From Chloroflexota bacterium (GTDB lineage: Bacteria > Chloroflexota > Anaerolineae > Anaerolineales > DRMV01), in assembly GCA_013153335.1 (NCBI GenBank), contig JAADEP010000178.1, forward strand, positions 1 through 5,914: DNA of 5,914 nt, read 5' to 3'. Numbering within the stretch: the first letter of the stretch is position 1; each line of letters begins with the position of its first letter. Under the pieces are notes generated by a model. It was given only the letters and a program-made list of their open reading frames with translations. It had not been told where the DNA came from and ran no database searches. Positions 1-5,906 of the stretch are shown here, piece by piece. The position numbers and the translations under genes are program-made.

Positions 1-24
1 GTCACACCGGAGGGTTAGCCCGTA

Positions 25-34
25 GGGAGGAGGG
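25..34 (+). promoter_or_regulatory. Ribosome binding site of the racemase-like gene
   Basis: A purine run GGGAGGAGGG lies directly before the ATG at 39. AGGAGG within it ends 5 nt before the start codon and GGAGG at 26-30 sits 8 nt away. It supports ATG 39, because the reading frame remains open upstream to the window edge with no other in-frame ATG, GTG or TTG visible. The other two frames close at 16-18 (TAG) and 23-25 (TAG). Either could be the tail of an upstream gene, but there is too little sequence to decide. Confidence 0.75.
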
Positions 35-38
35 TCCC

Positions 39-935
39 ATGCGTGAAGGTTTCATCGGGGTTTTGGCCAGGGGGATCGGAGGCTTGCCGGTCCTGCGCGC
101 GCTGCAAGAGACCTTGCCCTTTGAGCCGCTTTGGTACGTCGCTGACCAGGAGCATTTCCCGACTTCGGCGCACGAGGAACAAGCGGTGGTGGAGTGGGCC
201 GCGGGCCTGACGCGATTCTTGATCGAGCGTGGGGCCAAATTGGTGGTGGTCGCCAGCCACGTGGCCAGCGCACTCGCGCTGGAGGCTTTGCGAACCCGCT
301 TCCCGGGGGTACCTATTGTGGGCGTGGAACCCGCGCTTCGCCCCGCGCTCTTGGCTACGCAGAGCGGTGTGGTTGGCGTGTTGGCCCCGGAGACGATGTT
401 GCACAGTACCCGTTATCAGCATATGGTCCGCCGTTATTCCCGTTGTTTGCGCATTTTGTCTGCATCGTGCCCGGGTTTGGTTGAGCAAGTCGAGGCAGGT
501 GTGGTGGATGGGCCGGAGGTTGAAGCGATCCTCGAGCGCGCGGTGCAGCCTATGTTGGAGCAGCGGGTGGATACCTTTGTTTTGGGTTGTTCGCATTATT
601 CCTTTGTCGCGCCCGTGCTGCGCAAGCGGATCGGCGCTCGGGGTGTTGTGGTGGACTCGGCCCCGCGGGTCGCGCAGCAGGTGGAACACGCACTGCGCAA
701 GACGGGACGGGTTCGCTTCGCGCCGGGTTTTCGCCGCGGGACGCGCTATTTCACCACCGGCGATCCGAAGGGCTTCGCCCGCAAGGTCACGCGTTTGTTG
801 GGTCTGGCGCTCCCTCCTGTGGTGGTACCCCTGATGTGGGATCTGCAAGGTTCCCGCGTGCACCGGCGCCGGGGGCTCGACCGGCGCCCTATCCCGGCGT
901 GGCGACCGCAAGATGTTTCTCCGGCCGCGGTATAA
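39..935 (+). CDS. Glutamate racemase-fold protein (MurI/RacE family) with substituted catalytic residues
   Basis: This 298-residue protein follows the Asp/Glu racemase family along its length: IGVLARGIGG (6-15), YVADQEHFP (33-41), VVVASHVASA (70-79), VPIVGVEPALRPA (91-103), a VGVLAPETMLHS stretch (112-123), DTFVLGCSHY (178-187), VDSAPRVA (205-212) and FTTGDPKGF (238-246). In canonical MurI, which makes D-glutamate for peptidoglycan, two cysteines do the proton transfers. Here the second half is intact (Cys184, His186). In the first half the usual D-S-G reads A10-R11-G12, and the C-N-T of the first Cys motif reads S73-H74-V75. The usual P-Y-G is P-T-S. Racemisation by the standard mechanism therefore looks unlikely; a lyase, binding or regulatory role is possible but unproven. 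A tail of about 30 residues (267-298), rich in Arg and Pro, extends beyond the usual end. It stands alone on the + strand, convergent with the polyamine operon. Family assignment is confident, function is not. Confidence 0.85.
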   Translation: MREGFIGVLARGIGGLPVLRALQETLPFEPLWYVADQEHFPTSAHEEQAVVEWAAGLTRFLIERGAKLVVVASHVASALALEALRTRFPGVPIVGVEPALRPALLATQSGVVGVLAPETMLHSTRYQHMVRRYSRCLRILSASCPGLVEQVEAGVVDGPEVEAILERAVQPMLEQRVDTFVLGCSHYSFVAPVLRKRIGARGVVVDSAPRVAQQVEHALRKTGRVRFAPGFRRGTRYFTTGDPKGFARKVTRLLGLALPPVVVPLMWDLQGSRVHRRRGLDRRPIPAWRPQDVSPAAV

Positions 936-957
936 GTTTGCCACCCACCACCGTGCC

Positions 958-1000
958 ACGCGTGCCGGCCCCGTCCTCGAGACGGGGCCGGTGCGCGTTT
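958..1000 (+). terminator. GC-rich hairpin terminator between convergent genes
   Basis: Bases 958-975 pair with 981-998 around a five-base loop CTCGA. The core CCGGCCCCGTC/GACGGGGCCGG (965-975/981-991) is perfect. In the + strand RNA it continues through two G-U wobbles and a CGCG/CGCG helix, giving about 18 continuous pairs. Only three T residues follow (998-1000), so the U-tract is weak. The hairpin lies 23 nt after the racemase-like stop and about 40 nt beyond the agmatinase stop on the other strand. It may serve both, although on the - strand the two wobbles become A-C mismatches and no U-tract follows. Confidence 0.65.
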
Positions 1001-1035
1001 AGGGCTTTGTGTCGCTAGTGCCGAGGATGGTTGGG

Positions 1036-1968
1036 CTATTCCGCGCTCATGGGCATAAAGGCCAACAACATTTCGCGCACAAGCCAGGCGGTTAGGATGC
1101 CCGTACTGCCGCTCGCGTCATACGGCGGGCTATACTCCACCACATCGGCCGAGCGTACGGTTACGGGATGTTCGCGGAGGGCTCGGAAGACAGTGCACAG
1201 GTCGCGCAGCTGCCAACCCAAGGGTTCGGGGTTGCCCGTGCCGGGCACCAGGCCCAGGTCGAGCACGTCGATGTCGAGGGAGAGGTGCAGCCCTGCGCCG
1301 CGTGGGAGGTTCTGAATCCACTGCACCACGGCTTCGGGCGAATCGAGGAACAGCCCGAGGTTGTGGCCCAGGGTGAACTCCGCGCGCGTCCCCGAGCGGA
1401 CGCCCGCGATGCGCAAGCGATCGGGGCCGAGCCACTCCAAAGCCCGCCGCGCCCAGGCCGCGTGGGAGTAAGGATCGCCTTCGTAGTGGTCTCGCAAGTC
1501 GGTGTGCGCGTCCAGAACCAGCACATAAAACGCTGCACTGGCCACTTCGTCCGGGCCGAGAAAGGCCAGGGTCGAGGTATGATCGCCGCCCAGGAACAGG
1601 GTGAAGTACGCGCGGCGTTTGCGCTGTTGAATGTCCGCGCGAATGGCATCAAGGCTTTGGGGCAAGGGTTCGGGGGGAAGGGGATAATTCCCGCGGTCCA
1701 CCACAAGGTAATCGGTTAGATCCACGTCCTGATGAGGGCTGTACGTCTCCAGGCTGGTGGAGAAGTAGCGGATGTAGTCCGGGGCTTTGTGCGCGCCGCG
1801 GCGAAAGGAGGCCTTCCCTTCATAAGGAAAGCCAATAATTTGCGCCTGGGGCGCGAGGGGTTTGGTGAGGTCGCGAGCGCGCCAGTAGGCCTCGGTGCCC
1901 TCAAACGGACCTACGGGATGCTGGGGGCTTAGGGGGCGAGGCGGCGTATAGTCATCGTACCGGGGCAT
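1036..1968 (-). CDS. speB: Agmatinase-family ureohydrolase (agmatinase or N1-aminopropylagmatine ureohydrolase)
   Basis: This 310-residue protein belongs to the arginase/agmatinase superfamily of binuclear manganese enzymes, which hydrolyse a guanidino group to an amine plus urea. All metal-ligand motifs are present: GGDH (127-130, His130), DAHTD (153-157), and SLDIDVLD (230-237, Asp232 and Asp234). PYSHA (166-170) and EYSPPYD (278-284) match agmatinase-type conserved blocks. VPGTGNPEP (241-249) matches the usual APGTGTPE loop, although the Pro normally following the last Asp of DIDVLD is Leu238. The frame is open 108 codons further upstream into the preceding gene. The start at 1968 is chosen because AGGAGGT lies 4 nt before it and homology begins here. 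It follows the decarboxylase-aminopropyltransferase gene by 25 nt, so co-transcription is very likely. Substrate is open: agmatine gives putrescine, N1-aminopropylagmatine gives spermidine directly. Confidence 0.92.
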   Translation of the reverse strand: MPRYDDYTPPRPLSPQHPVGPFEGTEAYWRARDLTKPLAPQAQIIGFPYEGKASFRRGAHKAPDYIRYFSTSLETYSPHQDVDLTDYLVVDRGNYPLPPEPLPQSLDAIRADIQQRKRRAYFTLFLGGDHTSTLAFLGPDEVASAAFYVLVLDAHTDLRDHYEGDPYSHAAWARRALEWLGPDRLRIAGVRSGTRAEFTLGHNLGLFLDSPEAVVQWIQNLPRGAGLHLSLDIDVLDLGLVPGTGNPEPLGWQLRDLCTVFRALREHPVTVRSADVVEYSPPYDASGSTGILTAWLVREMLLAFMPMSAE

Positions 1969-1972
1969 GGCG

Positions 1973-1979
1973 ACCTCCT
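1973..1979 (-). promoter_or_regulatory. Ribosome binding site fixing the agmatinase start
   Basis: AGGAGGT on the - strand lies 4 nt before the ATG at 1968-1966, in the 25-nt gap after the stop of the upstream gene. It decides the start over a much longer in-frame extension whose extra residues are a shadow of the preceding gene. Confidence 0.8.
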
Positions 1980-1993
1980 CTGCACAGGGCCAG

Positions 1994-3310
1994 CTAAACG
2001 AGCAGACGTTGTACAAACGGCGGAAGCACAAAGGCAGCTTCGTGGCCTTGCGGCGTGTAGTAATTCGTCCGAAGTTTTCGGGCAGCGAACCGCGCGCGCA
2101 GGGTTTTGAGCGGTGGGTACAGTTCGCCTTGCGGGGTAGCCAGCGCGAAGGCCCACAATCCACCCGGATAGGTGGGAACGTGGCCGAGGTACAGCGCACG
2201 TTTTGCGAAGTGCGGTTCCATCGCGTACCAATTCCGCTGCACCACTTCGGGCTGGATCCAGGGCGATCCGCTCTGAGCCGAGACGATGCCATCGTCGGCC
2301 AAATTGCGCCGTACCAGGGCGTAGAAATCCTCGGTAAAAAGCCGCATGGCCGGCCCTACCGGATCGGTGGTGTCCATGATCACCACGTCAAACCGGGGTT
2401 GGGTTTGGGCCAGGTAGGTGAACGCATCTTCGTAGACCAGACGCGCTCGCGGGTCGTCGAAGGCCCGTCCGTGGATCGCGGTCAAGTAGCTCCGGGCGGC
2501 TCGCACGACTTCGCGGTCGATTTCTACCATGACCGCTTCTTCGACCGGATGCTGAAGCACGTGATAGAGCGCGCCACCATCGCCGCCGCCTACGATGAGC
2601 ACGCGCTTGGGGTTGGGGTGGGTGAACATAGGTACGTGGACCAGCATTTCGTGGTAGGCCCAGTGGTCGGCCTCGCTGGTCTGTACCGTGCCATCCAACC
2701 ACAGCATGCGACCGAATTGAAAGGTGTCGACAATGTCAATTTGTTGGTACCGGGAGCGCATGGAGAATATGGCCTCCCGCACCCGTACCGCGAAGCGCGC
2801 GTCAGGGGTCCAGCGCTCGGTGAGCCAATCGTCGGTGCGCTCTTCGAGCTCGTCACCCCAAAGGACCGCGGCCGCGACCGCGCAACCGCATTTGCGGACT
2901 ACGTGCTCCGCGACCACCACGTGGTATTCGTGTAGCTCCAGACCGCGCATCGCGAAGGCGGCCTCAACCCGACGACGCACAATCGCCTCGGCTTCGGCCT
3001 CGGTGCCGACGCCGTGATACTCCATTAGAACGCCACGTCCATCCGGGCTAAGCCCCATGCCCACGGCAGCGACGACGGTTTCGCCTGGGCGATCGCTGCA
3101 CGCCCGCGCGTACACCGTGGGCACCAGGCTGCCCACAGGAAAGCTGCGCATCGGTACCACGCGTGAGCCTTGGGGCACGATGGAAGATACCTTGATGAGG
3201 TTCAGGTCCGCAATGCCCGCGTCGTGCAGCGCGTTGTCAAACGCGGTCAGATCGTCAAGACCCTCGGCATGGCCTGCGGTCAGCGAAACATAACGGGGCA
3301 GGGTGATCAT
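1994..3310 (-). CDS. Fusion: pyruvoyl-dependent arginine decarboxylase - spermidine synthase (aminopropyltransferase)
   Basis: One 438-residue ORF joins two enzymes. Residues 1-151 form a complete pyruvoyl-dependent arginine decarboxylase (PdaD type): AFDNALHDAGI (23-33), NLIKVSSIVP (37-46), SLVPTVYA (61-68), VLMEYHG (94-100), AFAMRGLELH (119-128), and CGCAVAAAVLW (141-151), where the M. jannaschii enzyme ends. Family knowledge predicts self-cleavage between Ser42 and Ser43, Ser43 becoming the pyruvoyl group; Asn37 and Glu97 match the conserved active-site Asn and Glu. After about nine linker residues, 161-438 is a full spermidine synthase: WLTERWTPD (162-170), LWLDGTVQ (203-210), YHEML (219-223), VLIVGGGDGG (237-246), MVEID (261-265), IMDTTDPVGP (311-320, catalytic Asp313), PTYPGGLW (379-386). 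The protein should convert arginine to agmatine and transfer aminopropyl from decarboxylated SAM to putrescine or agmatine. It precedes the ureohydrolase gene by 25 nt. A sequencing error fusing two genes is unlikely because both domains are in one uninterrupted frame. Confidence 0.93.
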   Translation of the reverse strand: MITLPRYVSLTAGHAEGLDDLTAFDNALHDAGIADLNLIKVSSIVPQGSRVVPMRSFPVGSLVPTVYARACSDRPGETVVAAVGMGLSPDGRGVLMEYHGVGTEAEAEAIVRRRVEAAFAMRGLELHEYHVVVAEHVVRKCGCAVAAAVLWGDELEERTDDWLTERWTPDARFAVRVREAIFSMRSRYQQIDIVDTFQFGRMLWLDGTVQTSEADHWAYHEMLVHVPMFTHPNPKRVLIVGGGDGGALYHVLQHPVEEAVMVEIDREVVRAARSYLTAIHGRAFDDPRARLVYEDAFTYLAQTQPRFDVVIMDTTDPVGPAMRLFTEDFYALVRRNLADDGIVSAQSGSPWIQPEVVQRNWYAMEPHFAKRALYLGHVPTYPGGLWAFALATPQGELYPPLKTLRARFAARKLRTNYYTPQGHEAAFVLPPFVQRLLV

Positions 3311-3316
3311 GGGCGG

Positions 3317-3322
3317 CCTCCT
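3317..3322 (-). promoter_or_regulatory. Ribosome binding site of the fusion gene
   Basis: AGGAGG on the - strand lies 6 nt before the ATG at 3310-3308, ideal spacing. The homology to arginine decarboxylase begins right after this ATG (MITLPRYVSL), which agrees with the start. Confidence 0.8.
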
Positions 3323-3346
3323 GTCAAGATTTCGGGAACAGCAAGG

Positions 3347-3376
3347 TTAATAACATGAACCCGCCCCGTTTGGCAA
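3347..3376 (-). promoter_or_regulatory. Candidate sigma-70-type promoter of the polyamine operon
   Basis: On the - strand, TTGCCA (3376-3371) is followed after 18 nt by TATTAA (3352-3347). A TGT directly before TATTAA supplies the TGn extension of an extended -10 promoter. Predicted transcription start is near 3340, leaving a leader of about 30 nt with the ribosome binding site. The promoter lies in the 124-nt gap after the membrane-protein gene, so the polyamine pair probably forms its own transcription unit. I see no convincing terminator in the same gap, so read-through from the upstream operon is possible. Prediction from consensus match only. Confidence 0.5.
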
Positions 3377-3384
3377 GCGAAACG
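3367..3384 (-). promoter_or_regulatory. Imperfect 18-bp palindrome over the -35 box (possible operator)
   Basis: CGTTTGGCAAGCGAAACG matches its own reverse complement at 14 of 18 positions (arms CGTTTsGC/GCsAAACG). It covers the whole proposed -35 hexamer of the polyamine operon. Its position would suit a repressor that blocks RNA polymerase. No regulator gene is in the window and I do not recognise the site as belonging to a named regulator family. Confidence 0.35.
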
Positions 3385-3434
3385 ACCCACCTTTGTCGGG
3401 GCTTTGTATGCTACGGCGCGCGTTCAGATTCTCG

Positions 3435-4151
3435 CTACGTTATTGAGTTCCCGCCCTCAAGGCGTTGCAAGCCTTGGAGCAGCATCGCGAAGAGGGCCAA
3501 GGCCGCTACGCTCGCGGCGACGACCCAGCCCCGAAACAGAACCAGCGCGATCAGCCCCACGAGGTACATCCCCACGAGCAGGGTGGCGAAGCCGCGCGTG
3601 TCGGGGTCGATGCGCCGCCATCCCCAAAGCATCAGCCCAAGGGCAAGCCCGTTCCAGAGCAGCACGATTACCCATCCCGGCACCCCTTGGATCGGCAAGA
3701 CCAGGGTGCCGCAGTCGTTGAGGCTCGGGTCTAAGGGCGGGGTGCGGGCTACGTACACGCTTACGAGCAGCATCCAACCGCCATAAACCCCTTGGCTGGG
3801 CGGAATGGCGCGTTGGATGGTCTGTTTTTCGTGGGGTCCCAGGTCGATGATAATGCGCTCTTGGTCCACCAAGAGCACATGCTTATGCGCGACCGTGATG
3901 CGCGCGATCCGCCGGATGGGGCGGGGTAGCGGGTTCGAAAGGGTGAAGCGGATGACCGCGGTTTCGTCCCGGGCGACGACAAGGGGGCAGCGCAACGAGC
4001 GCAAGCGGCTGCGTTTGCGGCCCGGTGTGAACATGTCGGCCGGGTAAAACATGCGCGCTTCAAAGTTGACCCAGGCCATGCCGAGCAAAAACGTGAACCC
4101 GAGGATCGCCCCCGCGAGCAAGGGCCACCGGGCACGAGCCGACGCGTTCAT
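3435..4151 (-). CDS. Membrane protein of unknown function, four predicted TM helices with an extracytoplasmic domain
   Basis: I do not recognise this 238-residue protein. Hydrophobic segments are seen at about 10-29 (an uncleaved anchor after a basic N-terminus, ARARW), 158-178, 186-206 and 207-226. Between the first and second lies a soluble stretch of about 125 residues with alternating hydrophobic/charged strands (RFTLSNPLP, RITVAHKHVLLVD, IIIDLGPHEKQ, MLLVSVYVA), which suggests a beta-sandwich domain. By the positive-inside rule it would face outside. Residues 80-120 resemble a beta-rich adhesion or chaperone-like domain, but that is impression only. The start at 4151 is chosen over an in-frame ATG at 4244 because AGGAGG lies 6 nt upstream and the ATG overlaps the recJ stop as ATGA. 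It is therefore almost certainly co-transcribed and translationally coupled with recJ. No catalytic motif is visible. Confidence 0.8.
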   Translation of the reverse strand: MNASARARWPLLAGAILGFTFLLGMAWVNFEARMFYPADMFTPGRKRSRLRSLRCPLVVARDETAVIRFTLSNPLPRPIRRIARITVAHKHVLLVDQERIIIDLGPHEKQTIQRAIPPSQGVYGGWMLLVSVYVARTPPLDPSLNDCGTLVLPIQGVPGWVIVLLWNGLALGLMLWGWRRIDPDTRGFATLLVGMYLVGLIALVLFRGWVVAASVAALALFAMLLQGLQRLEGGNSIT

Positions 4152-5878
4152 GATGGACCTCCTGGAGGAGTTTCGGGCGGCCGCGCCGGACGCATATCCC
4201 GTACGTTGAGTTGGATATCGTATTGGCCGTTGTAGGTGTCCCATTCAAGGGTGAAAAGCAGATCCATGGCTGGGGCGAGGTGGGGCGCCCAATGCCCTTG
4301 GCGAAACGCGACCGCTTTGCGCCGGGCTGTGCCGTCGTCCACCCAGAAGCGAAGGTGTTGCCCCCGGGTGCCCATGGCGCGTACTTGCTGCAGCCGCGCG
4401 CCGCGCACGATGAAGCGCGGGCGAGGGTTGCCCATGCCGGTCGGTTCAAACCAACGCAGCTGGTGCAGGAATTCGGGCGTCATTTGGGCCAGGGTGACCT
4501 CCGCATCCGCACGCAGGGTTGGGCGAAGGTCTTGGCCTTGCAGCTTTTGGCGGATGGTGGCTTGTAGGCACTCGAGGAACGCAGGCAGCCGGTCGATAGC
4601 CAGGGTGAACCCGGCCGCGGCCGCGTGCCCTCCGTAGCGCAAGAGGTATTCGCGGCATTGATCCAGCGCGTGGGTAAGGTGCAGCCCGGGGATGCTGCGC
4701 CCTGACCCACGGAGGAGCTCGCCCTCTTGGTGGGCGATGAGGGTTGGCCGGTGGTACCGTTCGACCAGGCGCGCGGCCGCCAGGCCCACAACGCCGAGGC
4801 TGAAGTCAGGGTGCGCCGCGAAAATCAGCCAGGGCGGGTTGTCGGGGTCCGACACGGCCATGGTCTCGGCCGCGCGCACGATTTGGTCGGTGAGGTATTG
4901 GCGTCTTCGGTTTTGTGCCTCAAGTTGCTGGGCGAGCTGCCCTGCCTCCCAGAGGTCATCGGTGAGCAGCAGACGCAGGGCCGCCATGGCCGAGTCCAGG
5001 CGCCCGGCAGCGTTGAGCCGCGGGCCCAGGATGAAGCCAATGTGGGTCGCGTGAATGCGCTCGGGTTGGAGCCCCGCGACGCCGATGAGCGCGCGCAACC
5101 CTTGCCGTTGGGGTTGGCGCAATTGGTGCAACCCTGCGCGCACCCAATAGCGGTTCTCGCCCGTGAGGGGAACCACGTCCGCGACCGTGCCAAGCGCGAC
5201 CAGGTCCAGGAACTGGCGGAGCGCGTCCGCGCGCTCGGGCGCCAGACGCTGGACCAGGGCTTGCGCAAGCTTGAACGCGACGCCGACGCCCGCGAGCTCC
5301 TTGGCGGGATAGGGGTCGTCAGCCCGTTTGGGGTTGACCACTGCCCGCGCGGGGGGCAATTCCGGACCTGGGGTGTGATGGTCGGTGACGATCACGTCAA
5401 GGCCCCAGGCTTGTGCCTGGGCTATGGGCTCTGGCGGGCGAATCCCGCAATCGACGGTCAGGACCAGCCGGACGCCATCTTCGTATAGTCGTCGCAGGGC
5501 GTCGGCGTGGACGCCATACCCTTCGTCGAATCGGTTCGGGATGTAGGGACGGACATTGCCGCCCAGGGCCTGGAGCACCTGGACCATCAACGCGGTTGCG
5601 GTGACGCCATCCACGTCGTAATCGCCGTAGACCGCGATGGGCTCGTGGTGGTGCAACGCGTAGGCGAGGCGGTCGACCGCGGCCTCCATATCCTGCAGCC
5701 CGAAGGGGTCCTCCACCGTGGGCGGGGGATGCGCTTCGAGGAAGGCCTTGGCGGCCGCGTAATTGGTCAAACCGCGGGCATAGAGCAAACGCCGCCACAA
5801 GGGAGGGAAGCGCTGCAGCGCGATCTCCACCTCGGGCGGCGGCTCTGGCGCAAGCACCCAACGCGTCTCCGACGTCAT
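4148..5878 (-). CDS. recJ: Single-stranded-DNA-specific 5'-3' exonuclease RecJ
   Basis: This 576-residue protein is close to the 577 residues of E. coli RecJ. RecJ degrades single-stranded DNA 5' to 3' in recombinational repair and in base-excision and mismatch repair. The DHH phosphoesterase motifs occur in order: YGDYDVDGVTA (84-94; Asp86, Asp88, Asp90), TVDCG (141-145; Asp143), VTDHH (164-168; Asp166, His167, His168) and DLVALGTVADVVPL (225-238; Asp225). These supply the metal-binding site. The middle holds LGPRLNAAGRLD (284-295). The DHHA1 region carries LGVVGLAAARLVERY (361-375), GSGRSIPG (391-398) and RYGGHAAAAGF (414-424). The C-terminal part, from about 455, has the usual OB-fold-like region with FEPTGMGNPRPRF (477-489). 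No key residue is missing. The stop overlaps the next start by 4 bp. The start at 5878 has a weaker ribosome binding site (GAGGGGG, 5 nt away) but fits the homology. Confidence 0.96.
   Translation of the reverse strand: MTSETRWVLAPEPPPEVEIALQRFPPLWRRLLYARGLTNYAAAKAFLEAHPPPTVEDPFGLQDMEAAVDRLAYALHHHEPIAVYGDYDVDGVTATALMVQVLQALGGNVRPYIPNRFDEGYGVHADALRRLYEDGVRLVLTVDCGIRPPEPIAQAQAWGLDVIVTDHHTPGPELPPARAVVNPKRADDPYPAKELAGVGVAFKLAQALVQRLAPERADALRQFLDLVALGTVADVVPLTGENRYWVRAGLHQLRQPQRQGLRALIGVAGLQPERIHATHIGFILGPRLNAAGRLDSAMAALRLLLTDDLWEAGQLAQQLEAQNRRRQYLTDQIVRAAETMAVSDPDNPPWLIFAAHPDFSLGVVGLAAARLVERYHRPTLIAHQEGELLRGSGRSIPGLHLTHALDQCREYLLRYGGHAAAAGFTLAIDRLPAFLECLQATIRQKLQGQDLRPTLRADAEVTLAQMTPEFLHQLRWFEPTGMGNPRPRFIVRGARLQQVRAMGTRGQHLRFWVDDGTARRKAVAFRQGHWAPHLAPAMDLLFTLEWDTYNGQYDIQLNVRDMRPARPPETPPGGPS
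4158..4163 (-). promoter_or_regulatory. Ribosome binding site of the membrane-protein gene, inside recJ
   Basis: AGGAGG on the - strand lies 6 nt before the ATG at 4151-4149, within the last codons of recJ. It forms one arm of the inverted repeat CCTCCAGGAGG (4158-4168), so the complementary CCTCC immediately upstream could weakly mask it until ribosomes finishing recJ pass. Confidence 0.7.
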
Positions 5879-5897
5879 ACCTACCCCCTCGCGTCCA

Positions 5898-5906
5898 AGT
5901 ATACCA
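5898..5906 (-). promoter_or_regulatory. Extended -10 promoter element of recJ
   Basis: On the - strand TGG followed by TATACT (five of six matches to TATAAT) forms a TGn-extended -10 element. Predicted transcription start is near 5891, giving a very short leader of about 13 nt that still contains the GAGGGGG (5884-5890) ribosome binding site. Any -35 hexamer would fall just beyond the window end, so this half cannot be checked here. Confidence 0.5.

Noticed and set aside
1..25. Tail of an upstream + strand gene
   Set aside because: Two frames both close here (TAG at 16-18 and at 23-25) and fewer than eight codons are visible, so neither can be supported.
15..959. 314-residue open frame on the - strand antisense to the racemase-like gene
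   Set aside because: Its translation is rich in Arg, His and Gln with no recognisable motif, and the other strand carries clear MurI blocks in order.
1969..2292. N-terminal extension of the agmatinase to 418 residues
   Set aside because: The added 108 residues overlap the fusion gene in another frame and resemble no ureohydrolase; AGGAGGT sits right before ATG 1968.
1967..2935. 322-residue open frame on the + strand antisense to the fusion gene
   Set aside because: It lies wholly opposite a gene with strong two-domain homology, has no family motif and no ribosome binding site of note. Long antisense frames are expected in GC-rich DNA.
3385..3434. Possible terminator after the membrane-protein gene
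   Set aside because: Only short GC pairings (for example GCCCC with GGTGGG) can be drawn and no T-run follows on the - strand, so it does not reach the standard for a terminator.
4152..4244. Earlier start for the membrane protein at 4244
   Set aside because: It would overlap recJ by about 97 bp and put a polar, low-quality stretch before the anchor helix; the ATGA start has a good ribosome binding site.
4727..5488. 253-residue open frame on the + strand within recJ
   Set aside because: A shadow of recJ, whose catalytic motifs are all on the other strand.
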